Source of the DNA: Actinomycetes bacterium
Lineage (GTDB): Bacteria > Actinomycetota > Thermoleophilia > Gaiellales > Gaiellaceae
Reading direction: 5' to 3'
NCBI GenBank assembly: GCA_025350775.1
Contig: JANXXF010000447.1
Coordinates: 1 to 5,619 of the forward strand
Length of the DNA stretch: 5,619 nt
The translations under genes were made by a program, and so were the position numbers. Each line of letters starts with the position of its first letter. Positions within the stretch are counted from its first letter, which is position 1. The notes beneath the pieces are model-generated. The model was given only the letters and a program-made list of their open reading frames with translations, searched no databases and was not told where the DNA came from. Below are positions 1-5,587 of this stretch, one piece after another.

Positions 1-507
1 GCCCGCCGCCCCCGCCGCCGCGCCCGCCACGGCGGCCTCGACCGCGGCAACCTTCTCGCGCATCGCGCGAACGACCGCTGCCGCGCGCTCGGGCACCCCC
101 AGCCGCGCCCCCAGCGCCAGCACGCAGTCGCCGATCTCGGCGATCGTGTGCGCGTCCAGCACCATCGTCTCGGCCTCGATGCCGCACAGCGCCACCTCGC
201 CGCTCGACACCGCGCACACCGTGCACAGATCCTGGGTGAGGATCAGGTCGGGCGCCAGGCCCCTGATCAGCTCCTCGTCGATCGCGTACAGCGACCGGCC
301 CTCCTGCAGCGCCTGGCGCACGGCCGCATCGATCGCCAGGCTCCCCAGCGCGCTCGTGTCCACGCGGGCAGCAGTCACCACCGGCTTGCCCCGCGCCGCC
401 GCCGGGAAGTCGCACTCCGCCGACACGCCCACCAGCGAGTCGAGCAGCCCCAGCGCGCCGACCATCTCGGTGGCGCTGGGCAGCAGCGAGCAGATGCGCA
501 CGGGCAT
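1..507 (-). CDS. Cobalamin/Fe-siderophore-type substrate-binding-fold protein, N-terminal part (runs off window)
   Basis: Reading the minus strand from an ATG at 507-505 gives 169 codons without a stop to the window edge; the C-terminus is missing. The protein opens MPVRICSLLPSATEMVGALG, then has VGVSAECDFP (27-36), KPVVT (41-45), GRSLYAIDEEL (70-80), PDLILTQDLC (86-95) and VCAVS (97-101). These are the landmarks of the BtuF-like periplasmic-binding-protein fold (Pfam PF01497) in the subgroup usually annotated 'cobalamin-binding protein' or ABC substrate-binding protein. Full-length members are around 280-310 residues, so a bit over half is seen. There is no signal peptide or lipobox: the fold begins at residue 3, so the visible form looks cytoplasmic, as in many members of this subgroup. 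Cysteines are frequent (C6, C32, C95, C98, C108, C128). The start is supported by its fit to the family N-terminus. The gene is divergent from the EamA transporter. Family is confident; the ligand (corrinoid, iron chelate or other) is not established. Confidence 0.85.
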   Translation of the reverse strand, partial: MPVRICSLLPSATEMVGALGLLDSLVGVSAECDFPAAARGKPVVTAARVDTSALGSLAIDAAVRQALQEGRSLYAIDEELIRGLAPDLILTQDLCTVCAVSSGEVALCGIEAETMVLDAHTIAEIGDCVLALGARLGVPERAAAVVRAMREKVAAVEAAVAGAAAGAAG

Positions 508-515
508 GGAGAGCG

Positions 516-521
516 ACGATA
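516..521 (-). promoter_or_regulatory. Candidate -10 box of the cobalamin-binding-like gene
   Basis: The minus strand reads TATCGT, a TANNNT match, ending 8 nt before the ATG at 507. No Shine-Dalgarno lies in the 24-bp gap, which fits a leaderless or nearly leaderless transcript. No recognisable -35 is seen at 16-18 bp. It shares the TA at 520-521 with the opposing hexamer of the EamA gene. Inference from spacing only. Confidence 0.35.
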
Positions 522-525
522 CCCT
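520..525 (+). promoter_or_regulatory. Candidate -10 box of the EamA gene, leaderless spacing
   Basis: TACCCT matches the actinobacterial -10 pattern TANNNT and is followed by exactly 6 nt before the ATG at 532, placing the predicted transcription start on the A of the start codon. The nearest purine-rich stretch, GGAGAG at 508-513, is 18 nt from the ATG, too far for a normal Shine-Dalgarno. No -35 match is evident. Confidence 0.4.
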
Positions 526-531
526 GCGACG

Positions 532-1401
532 ATGGGCCGGGGCCGCATCATCGCCATCGCGCCGGGCCTGTTCGTGCTGCTCTGGTCGACCGGCTTCGTC
601 GTCGCCCGCGAGGGCGTCACCTACGCCGACCCGATGACGCTGGTCACCCTGCGCTTCTCGATCACGTTCGTCCTGCTCGTCGCGGTCTCGCTGGCGATGC
701 GCGCCCGCCGCCCCACCCGCCGCGAGGCCTTCCACTCGGCAGTCGTCGGCCTGCTGCTGCAGACCATCTACGTCGGCGGCGTGTTCACGGCGATCGACCA
801 TCGCCTCGCGGCCGGGGTCACCGCCCTCGTCGTCGGCGTCCAGCCGCTGCTGTCCGCGTGCATCGTCGGGCCGGTCCTGAAGGAGCGCGTCCTGCCGCTG
901 CAGTGGCTCGGCCTCGGCATCGGGCTCGGCGGCGTCGCTCTCGTCGTCGAGCGCAAGGTGCATTTCGACAGCGCCACCACGTCGGGGCTCGGCTTCGCCC
1001 TGGCGGCGCTCCTCGGCATCACCGCCGCGACGGTGTACCAGCGCCGCTACTGCGCCGGCATCGACCTGCGCAGCGGCACCGCGTGCCAGTTCGGCGCCGC
1101 CGCCATCGCCGCGTTGATCCTGGCCGCCAGCTTCGAGCCGATGCACGTCGAGTGGACGTGGCAGCTCGCGGCGTCGCTCGTGTGGATGTCGTCGGTGCTC
1201 TCGGTCGGCGCGATCCTCGGCCTGCTCTGGCTGATCCGCCGCATGGAGGTGGCGCGCGTCGCCAGCCTCTTCTACCTCGTGCCGCCGTTCACGGCGCTCA
1301 TGGCGTGGCCCTGGTTCGGCGAGACGGTGAGCTGGGCGATGGCCGGGGGCATGGCGCTCGCCGCAGTCGGAGTTGCGCTCGTGCAGAAGGGCGCCCGCTA
1401 G
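532..1401 (+). CDS. EamA/DMT-superfamily membrane transporter
   Basis: This 289-residue integral membrane protein has about ten hydrophobic helices, at roughly residues 6-24, 35-57, 67-87, 93-113, 124-140, 150-169, 183-201, 211-233, 243-262 and 267-285. They form the two EamA repeats (about 6-138 and 152-285) typical of the drug/metabolite transporter superfamily. Family landmarks are LLWSTGFVVAREG (16-28), RF in helix 2 (41-42), and LVPPFTALMAW followed by GE (249-264). Length is standard for ten-helix members. The ATG at 532 is chosen because the first helix and WSTGF motif follow at once, as in homologues. The open frame extends upstream to 148, but that part is Arg/His-rich and lies antisense to the neighbouring gene. 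Members export amino acids, metabolites or drugs; no residue here fixes the substrate. The gene is divergent from the cobalamin-binding-like gene and convergent with ispF. Confidence 0.9.
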   Translation: MGRGRIIAIAPGLFVLLWSTGFVVAREGVTYADPMTLVTLRFSITFVLLVAVSLAMRARRPTRREAFHSAVVGLLLQTIYVGGVFTAIDHRLAAGVTALVVGVQPLLSACIVGPVLKERVLPLQWLGLGIGLGGVALVVERKVHFDSATTSGLGFALAALLGITAATVYQRRYCAGIDLRSGTACQFGAAAIAALILAASFEPMHVEWTWQLAASLVWMSSVLSVGAILGLLWLIRRMEVARVASLFYLVPPFTALMAWPWFGETVSWAMAGGMALAAVGVALVQKGAR

Positions 1402-1469
1402 CGCCCACGGGGACTCCGAGCGCCCACGGGGAGTCCGAGCGCTCCCGGCGCCCGCCGCCCGCTAGCGCC
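1393..1469. repeat. 13-bp direct repeat carrying the stop codons of both convergent genes
   Basis: GCCCGCTAGCGCC occurs at 1393-1405 and again, identical, at 1457-1469. The first copy contains the TAG stop of the EamA gene (1399-1401, plus). The second contains the TAG stop of ispF (1464-1462, minus). The core CGCTAGCG is an 8-bp palindrome in each copy, so the two copies could also pair with each other. CTAG is usually scarce in bacterial genomes. No T-tract follows on either strand, so this is not a classic intrinsic terminator, though transcription of both genes must end around here. Confidence 0.75.
1402..1439. repeat. Two-copy 19-bp tandem repeat between convergent genes
   Basis: CGCCCACGGGGACTCCGAG (1402-1420) is followed directly by CGCCCACGGGGAGTCCGAG (1421-1439), differing at one base (C1414 versus G1433). 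A decayed third start, CGCTCCCGG, follows at 1440-1448. The single difference makes GGACTCC (1411-1417) the reverse complement of GGAGTCC (1430-1436), giving a 7-bp stem with a 12-nt loop on both strands. It may act as a bidirectional terminator or be a simple slippage duplication; no U-tract is seen. Confidence 0.8.
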
Positions 1470-1944
1470 GGCGCAGCAGCGCGACAGCCTGGGCGGCCAG
1501 ACCCTCGCTGCGCCCGAGGAAGCCGAGGAAGTCCGTCGTCGTCGCACGTACGCTGACGCGCCCCGCGTCGACGCCCAGCGCCGCCGCCAGCCGCTCGCAC
1601 ATCTCGTCGCGGTAGCGCGCGATCTTGGGCTCCTGCCCGATCAGCACGCAGTCGACGTTGACGAGCTCCCAGCCCGCCTCGCGCACCACCGCGTAGGCCC
1701 GCCCGAGCAGCTCCAGCGAGTCGGCGCCCTTCCACTCCGGCGTGTTGGGAAAGTGCGTGCCGATGTCGCCGAGGTTCGCCGCGCCCAGGATCGCGTCGGT
1801 GATGGTGTGCGCGATCACATCGCCGTCGGAGTGCCCGGCCAGCCCGAACTCGTGCTCGATGCGGACGCCGCCCAGCACGAGCGCCACTCCGCGCTCCAGC
1901 GCGTGCGCGTCGAAGCCGGTGCCGATGCGCAGGTCGTCGCTCAT
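1462..1944 (-). CDS. ispF: 2-C-methyl-D-erythritol 2,4-cyclodiphosphate synthase
   Basis: IspF converts CDP-ME 2-phosphate to 2-C-methyl-D-erythritol 2,4-cyclodiphosphate with release of CMP, a cytosolic step of the MEP isoprenoid pathway; family members are homotrimers with a divalent metal at each active site. The 160-residue length is the family norm. The motif GTGFDAH (8-14) supplies metal ligands D12 and H14. GHSDGDVIAH (37-46) supplies the catalytic-loop H38/S39 and the third ligand H46. LGDIGTHFP (58-66) follows, then the nucleotide-binding RATTTDFLGF (133-142) and GRSEGLAAQAVALL (144-157). All expected active-site residues are present. The ATG at 1944 overlaps the TGA of the upstream PHP gene as ATGA, and no Shine-Dalgarno is visible, so translation is probably coupled. 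It is the last gene of the predicted carD-ispD-PHP-ispF unit. The stop is the TAG inside a CTAG palindrome. Confidence 0.97.
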   Translation of the reverse strand: MSDDLRIGTGFDAHALERGVALVLGGVRIEHEFGLAGHSDGDVIAHTITDAILGAANLGDIGTHFPNTPEWKGADSLELLGRAYAVVREAGWELVNVDCVLIGQEPKIARYRDEMCERLAAALGVDAGRVSVRATTTDFLGFLGRSEGLAAQAVALLRRR

Positions 1945-2801
1945 GCCGGCACCAGCTGCGCCCGCGGCACCAGCGGCCCCAGCGGCTCCTGCCGCGCCAC
2001 CCGCCCCTCGAACACCGTCACCGTCTCGTATCCGGCCACGCGGGCCAGCTCGAGCGCCACGTCGAAGTCGCGGCCGACGTTGTCGGGCACGTGCGCATCG
2101 GACGCCAGCGTCAGCGGCACGCCGGCCTGGCAGCAGGCGGAGAGCAGCTCCGGCGACGGGTACAGCTCGCCGACCGGCTTGCGCAGCCCCGCCGTCGAGA
2201 TCTCGACGGCGCACCCGCCCGCCAGCGCGGCCACCACGATCTGCTCCTGCACCTCGCGCAGCACCTCCGCCGACGGCCGCCGCCCGAACACCTTCGCCAG
2301 GTCGGGATGCGCCAGGACGTCGACGAGCCCGCTGCGTGCCAGATCGCTCACGGCAGCACCGTAGCCGCGCCACACGTCGTCCACCGAGCGCACCGCCCAC
2401 AGCCCCGGCTCGAAGTCGATCGCCAGGTCGTCGACCCAGTGCACCGACCCCAGCAGGAAGTCCCAGGGGTACGGCGCCAGCAGCTCGTGCAGGCGCTCGT
2501 TGCCGCCTGGCCACCAGTCCACCTCGAGGCCCAGCTTCACCGGCAGGCCGCGGCGCTTCGCCTCGACGACGGCGCCGACGTAGTCCTCGATGTCGAACAG
2601 GCAGCGCTCCAGCTGGTACCCGGTGCGCCACACCTCGCGCGTTTGCCGAAAGTAGTAGTCGTGCTCGGTGAAGCCGATCTCGTCGACGCCGCGGGCGGCG
2701 GCAACCTCGACGAAGCGCTCGATCGCCTCGACGGTGTGCACGAGCGGCTCGGGCCCCGCCGCAACCGAGCCGCGCAGGTGCATGTGGTAGTCGACGATCA
2801 C
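1941..2801 (-). CDS. PHP-domain phosphoesterase, histidinol-phosphatase (HisJ/HisK)-like
   Basis: This 286-residue protein belongs to the PHP family with a metal-dependent TIM-barrel-like phosphoesterase fold. The full ligand set is visible: H6 and H8 in DYHMHL (4-9), E46/H47/D48 in FTEHD (44-48), E93 in GLEVD (91-95), H121 in GSVHW (118-122), H165 in VLAHPDL (162-168), and D235/H237 in SDAH (234-237). The layout and length match the HisK/HisJ histidinol-phosphatase branch, which hydrolyses L-histidinol phosphate in histidine biosynthesis. Related PHP enzymes act on other phosphates, so the substrate is unproven. The GTG at 2801 is the start, because the next ATG (residue 7) would remove ligand H6. 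A weak G-rich GGGCGGGA lies 8 nt upstream in the 16-bp gap after ispD. The stop overlaps the ispF ATG by 4 bp. Its place between two MEP-pathway genes is unusual; no histidine gene is in the window. Confidence 0.88.
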   Translation of the reverse strand: MIVDYHMHLRGSVAAGPEPLVHTVEAIERFVEVAAARGVDEIGFTEHDYYFRQTREVWRTGYQLERCLFDIEDYVGAVVEAKRRGLPVKLGLEVDWWPGGNERLHELLAPYPWDFLLGSVHWVDDLAIDFEPGLWAVRSVDDVWRGYGAAVSDLARSGLVDVLAHPDLAKVFGRRPSAEVLREVQEQIVVAALAGGCAVEISTAGLRKPVGELYPSPELLSACCQAGVPLTLASDAHVPDNVGRDFDVALELARVAGYETVTVFEGRVARQEPLGPLVPRAQLVPA

Positions 2802-2817
2802 GCCGCGCGTCCCGCCC

Positions 2818-3495
2818 TTACGCCCCTGCCGCGAGTAGCGCCAGCAGGCGAGCCACGTCCGCGGGCCCCGTCACCTTGGCGAGGCACGGGTCGCCCGGCA
2901 CCACCGTCACGCGCCCCCCTGCCCGCTCGACGAGCGACGAGCAGTCGGTCGAGTCGGCGATGTCACCGCGCAGGGCCTGTCGCAACACGTCCGCGAGGAA
3001 GGCCTGCGGTGTCTGCACCGCCACGAGCTCCGACCGCACCAGCGTCTCGACGACGACGCCGTCGCGCCAGCGCTTCATCGTGTCGGCGAGCGGCAGCCCC
3101 GGCACGGCACCGTCGAACCCGCTCAGCAGCGCGCGCAGCAGGCGGTCGACGACGGCGGCCGGCAGCAGCGGCCGGGCCGCGTCGTGGACGAGGATCACCG
3201 CGGCGTCCTCGGGGATCTCGGCAACGGCGAGCCGCACCGACTCCGCCCGTGACGCGCCGCCTACGACGACCGCCGACACCTTGTCGCAGCCGAGCTCCTC
3301 GGCCAGCAGGATCGCCGGCTCCTCCCAGCCCTCCGGCGTCGCCACAACGACCCCGTCGACCCACTCGCACGCGTCCAGCCGGGCCATGCTCTCGGCGAGC
3401 AGCACACGGCCCCCGAACGGGACGAACGCCTTCGGCAGGTCCGCACCGAGACGCTCGCCCCGGCCTGCGGCAGCAAGAACGGCCCAGGTGCTCAA
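2818..3495 (-). CDS. ispD: 2-C-methyl-D-erythritol 4-phosphate cytidylyltransferase
   Basis: IspD joins CTP and 2-C-methyl-D-erythritol 4-phosphate to give CDP-ME and pyrophosphate, the third step of the MEP pathway, in the cytosol. The 225-residue length is normal. Visible motifs in order: AAAGRGERLGADLPKAF (8-24), with R15 and K22 at the positions of the E. coli catalytic R20 and K27; GGASRAESV (79-87); VHDAARP (103-109); ADTMKR (137-142); QTPQAF (161-166); STDCSSLVE (182-190), where the usual second acidic residue is a cysteine; and KVTGPADV (207-214), with K207 at the position of E. coli K213. The start is TTG at 3495, placed by homology of WAVLAAAG to the family N-terminus. CTG at 3498 is the only other candidate. 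It lies 6 nt after the carD stop, in the same frame, without a Shine-Dalgarno, so translation is probably coupled to carD. Confidence 0.96.
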   Translation of the reverse strand: MSTWAVLAAAGRGERLGADLPKAFVPFGGRVLLAESMARLDACEWVDGVVVATPEGWEEPAILLAEELGCDKVSAVVVGGASRAESVRLAVAEIPEDAAVILVHDAARPLLPAAVVDRLLRALLSGFDGAVPGLPLADTMKRWRDGVVVETLVRSELVAVQTPQAFLADVLRQALRGDIADSTDCSSLVERAGGRVTVVPGDPCLAKVTGPADVARLLALLAAGA

Positions 3496-3501
3496 CAGAA
3501 G

Positions 3502-4044
3502 CTAGGCGTTCGCAGCGGCAGCGACAGGCTCGGCCTTGGCCTTCACGGTCTTCTTCTTTGCGCCGGTGCCGGCGAGGACGTCGTCGAGCCAGATGGCTGT
3601 CTCGTCCTCTTCCATGCCCTTCGCGTACATCAGCTCGCTGACGAGAATCTTCTTCGCCTTTACGAACATCTGCTTCTCGCCGGTCGAGAGGCCCTTCTCG
3701 TGATCGCGCAACGAGAGGTTCCGGACGACCTCGGCGAGCTCGAAGATGTCACCGGTCTTCATCTTGTCGCGGTTGTGCTTGAAGCGGCGATTCCAGTTTT
3801 TCGGCATCACCGTGCCACCGCCGGTCAGCGCCTTCACGACCAGGAGCACGGTCTCCTCGTCGATGACGCCGCGCAGGCCGACCTTCTCCGCACTGTCGAC
3901 AGGGACGTTGACCGTCATGTCGTTGTGCAGGATGCGAATCGTCAGGTATTCGCGCTCGACACCGAGGACCGTACGGGCCTCGCGCAAGACGACGGTACCG
4001 GCTCCGTGATGCGGATACACCACTTTTTCGCCGACTTCGTACAC
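3502..4044 (-). CDS. carD: CarD-family RNA polymerase-binding transcription regulator
   Basis: CarD binds the RNA polymerase beta subunit and the upstream edge of the transcription bubble, stabilising open complexes; in mycobacteria it is essential and controls rRNA promoters. The 180-residue protein has the Tudor-like polymerase-interacting domain at about 1-58, starting VGEKVVYPHHGAGTVV (4-19), and the helical DNA-binding domain at about 60-158. W84 in PKNWNRRFKHN (81-91) corresponds to the minor-groove tryptophan W85 of the M. tuberculosis protein, and GLSTGEKQMFVKAKKIL (118-134) is the conserved helix. R24 matches mycobacterial R25, but N46 stands where mycobacteria have R47. A Lys/Ala tail (161-180) is longer than in mycobacterial CarD. 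The GTG at 4044 is preceded by a strong Shine-Dalgarno. Codons ending in A or T are commoner here than in neighbours. It heads the unit carD-ispD-PHP-ispF; the carD-ispD-ispF order is conserved in Actinobacteria. Confidence 0.96.
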   Translation of the reverse strand: MYEVGEKVVYPHHGAGTVVLREARTVLGVEREYLTIRILHNDMTVNVPVDSAEKVGLRGVIDEETVLLVVKALTGGGTVMPKNWNRRFKHNRDKMKTGDIFELAEVVRNLSLRDHEKGLSTGEKQMFVKAKKILVSELMYAKGMEEDETAIWLDDVLAGTGAKKKTVKAKAEPVAAAANA

Positions 4045-4050
4045 GCCGAG

Positions 4051-4058
4051 CCTCCCCT
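4051..4058 (-). promoter_or_regulatory. Strong Shine-Dalgarno of carD
   Basis: The minus strand reads AGGGGAGG, followed by 6 nt (CTCGGC) and the GTG start at 4044. It is the only strong Shine-Dalgarno in the window and fixes the carD start. Confidence 0.85.
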
Positions 4059-4119
4059 AGTCGCTGCGAGTCAATCAAAACCGCCGACGGATCGAGTAGA
4101 CGCCGCCAGCGGAGAAGGA

Positions 4120-4148
4120 ATTGTACCGGACCCCCCGAACTCCGTCTA
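4120..4148 (-). promoter_or_regulatory. Sigma-A-type promoter of the carD operon
   Basis: On the minus strand the -10 box is TACAAT (4125-4120), 5 of 6 to TATAAT. The -35 box is TAGACG (4148-4143), 4 of 6 to TTGACA. The spacer is 17 bp. The transcription start would be near 4113, giving a leader of about 70 nt before the carD GTG. The promoter sits in the radA-carD gap, so the operon can be expressed independently of radA. Confidence 0.7.
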
Positions 4149-4159
4149 TTTCGCTCGAA

Positions 4160-4210
4160 CGCCCCGGCGGTGCCGCTCGTCAGAGCGCTCGCAGAACGTC
4201 AGCCGGGGCG
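4160..4210 (-). terminator. Possible hairpin terminator straddling the radA stop
   Basis: CGCCCCGGC (4160-4168) is the perfect reverse complement of GCCGGGGCG (4202-4210), a 9-bp all-GC stem with a 33-nt loop. The loop itself holds the palindrome GAGCGCTC (4183-4190). One arm lies inside the last radA codons. No U-tract follows on the minus strand, so it would be an atypical terminator or only an attenuating structure upstream of the carD promoter. Confidence 0.3.
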
Positions 4211-5581
4211 CTCGCGAGCCTCGAGCGCGGCGCTCAGGGCGTCGCGGATCGTCTCGGCCTCGATCACCCGCAGCCCTGCCCGGGCGGGGGTGCCGACCGG
4301 AGCGACGACCGCCTTCAGGCCCAGCTTGCCACACTCGTCGAGGCGCCGCTCCGCCTGGGTCGCCACGCGCAGCCGCCCCGTCAGCCCGATCTCGCCGAAC
4401 GCGACGACGCTGTCGCGCACCGCCACGCCGCGGGCCGCGGAGGCGATTGCCAGCGCGATCGCGAGGTCGGCGCCGGGCTCGTCGATGCGCACGCCGCCGG
4501 CGACATTGACGAAGACGTCGGCCTGGCCGAGCGGCAGCCGCGCGTGCCGCGCCAGCACCGCCACGATCATCGCCAGCCGCTTGGGGTCGACACCGGTGCC
4601 GACGCGGCGCGGCATCGCCAGGTCGGTGGGCGCGACGAGCGACTGGATCTCCAGCAGGATCGGCCGCGTGCCCTCGAGCGCACACGCCACCGCCGCCCCC
4701 ACCTCTCCCCCGGCCGTCCGCCCGAACACCTCCGACGGGTCGGGCACGCCGATCAGCCCGTCCGCGGTCATCTCGAAGACGCCGAGCTCGTTGGTCGAGC
4801 CGAAGCGGTTCTTGACGGCGCGCAGCACACGGTGCTCGCGGTAGCGGTCGCCCTCGAACTGCAGCACACAGTCGACGAGGTGCTCGAGCACGCGCGGCCC
4901 CGCCACCGCCCCGTCCTTCGTGACATGGCCGACGAGGAAGATCGCGATGCCGTTCTCCTTGCCCACGCGCAGCAGCCGCGCCGCCGCCTCGCGCACCTGC
5001 GCCACCGAGCCGGGCGCCGAGCCGAGGTCGGGCGCGTACAGCGTCTGTACCGAGTCGATCACGCAGACCGCTGGCTTCTCGGCGATCAGCGTCTGCTCGA
5101 TCGCGTCGAGGTCGGTCTCGGCGAGCAGCTCGACGCGGTCGCAGCCGCCGAGCCGGTCGGCGCGCAGCTTGACCTGGGCGAGCGACTCCTCACCGGTGAC
5201 GAGCAGGGCCCGGCGGTCCCGCGACATCGCACCGAGCGCCGAGAGCAGCAGCGTCGACTTGCCGACGCCTGGCTCTCCGCCGACGAGCACGAGCGAGGCG
5301 GGCACGAGGCCGCCGCCCAGCACGCGATCGAGCTCCGCGACGCCGGTCGGGATGCGGTCGGCATCCTCGGCGTGGACGTCGGCGAGGTGGAGCGGTACCC
5401 GCGCCTTGTCGGGGCCGCCACCCGGCCCGCCGGCCGCGCCTCGCCCACCGCTGCCGCCCGGTACGGCGCGCAGCTCCTCGATCAGCGTGCCAAACGACCC
5501 GCAGCCGGGGCATTTGCCGAGCCAGCGCGCCGTCGTCGTGCCGCACTCTGAGCAGGAGAACTGGACTGCAGGCTTCGCCAC
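4199..5581 (-). CDS. radA: DNA repair protein RadA (Sms)
   Basis: RadA is a RecA-like, DnaB-type ATPase that drives branch migration and processes recombination intermediates alongside RecA. The 460-residue length is typical. In order: a four-cysteine zinc finger, C10-x2-C13-x10-C24-x2-C27 (CSEC...CPGC); a Gly-rich linker (41-57); the ATPase core with Walker A GGEPGVGKST (101-110), Walker B VCVIDS (172-177) and GHVTKDG (218-224); the RadA signature KNRFG (257-261); and a Lon-protease-like C-terminal domain from about 285, including AGGVRIDEPGADLA (361-374) and FGEIGLTGRLR (395-405). The start is GTG at 5581, just before the zinc finger as in homologues. No Shine-Dalgarno precedes it and the gene looks leaderless. 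In Actinobacteria radA commonly lies near carD; disA, often adjacent elsewhere, is not between radA and carD and could lie beyond the window. Confidence 0.97.
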   Translation of the reverse strand: MAKPAVQFSCSECGTTTARWLGKCPGCGSFGTLIEELRAVPGGSGGRGAAGGPGGGPDKARVPLHLADVHAEDADRIPTGVAELDRVLGGGLVPASLVLVGGEPGVGKSTLLLSALGAMSRDRRALLVTGEESLAQVKLRADRLGGCDRVELLAETDLDAIEQTLIAEKPAVCVIDSVQTLYAPDLGSAPGSVAQVREAAARLLRVGKENGIAIFLVGHVTKDGAVAGPRVLEHLVDCVLQFEGDRYREHRVLRAVKNRFGSTNELGVFEMTADGLIGVPDPSEVFGRTAGGEVGAAVACALEGTRPILLEIQSLVAPTDLAMPRRVGTGVDPKRLAMIVAVLARHARLPLGQADVFVNVAGGVRIDEPGADLAIALAIASAARGVAVRDSVVAFGEIGLTGRLRVATQAERRLDECGKLGLKAVVAPVGTPARAGLRVIEAETIRDALSAALEARERPG

Positions 5582-5587
5582 CGGCTC

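Noticed and set aside
41..57. Ala/Gly/Pro-coding low-complexity stretches (for example at 1-30 and around 5415-5460) as possible repeats
   Set aside because: They read as ordinary Ala/Gly-rich protein segments in a GC-rich genome and have no clean repeat unit.
148..531. Open frame extending the EamA gene upstream by 128 codons
   Set aside because: The extension is Arg/His/Gln-rich, lies antisense to the well-supported cobalamin-binding-like gene, and precedes a normal DMT N-terminus at 532.
1945..2631. In-frame upstream extension of ispF (389 codons in total)
   Set aside because: The extra 229 codons are Gly/Arg/Ala-rich, overlap the PHP gene in another frame, and IspF begins normally at the ATG at 1944.
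2091..3641. 516-codon plus-strand open frame
   Set aside because: It runs antisense to the PHP gene, ispD and part of carD, and its Arg/Pro/Ala-rich composition is typical of a GC-rich shadow frame.
4069..4074. TTGACT on the minus strand as a -35 box for carD
   Set aside because: No -10-like hexamer lies 16-18 bp downstream, where the Shine-Dalgarno is; the pair at 4120-4148 fits far better.
4121..5551. 476-codon plus-strand open frame
   Set aside because: It is antisense to radA, whose zinc finger, Walker and KNRFG motifs are unmistakable; the plus product has no recognisable domain.
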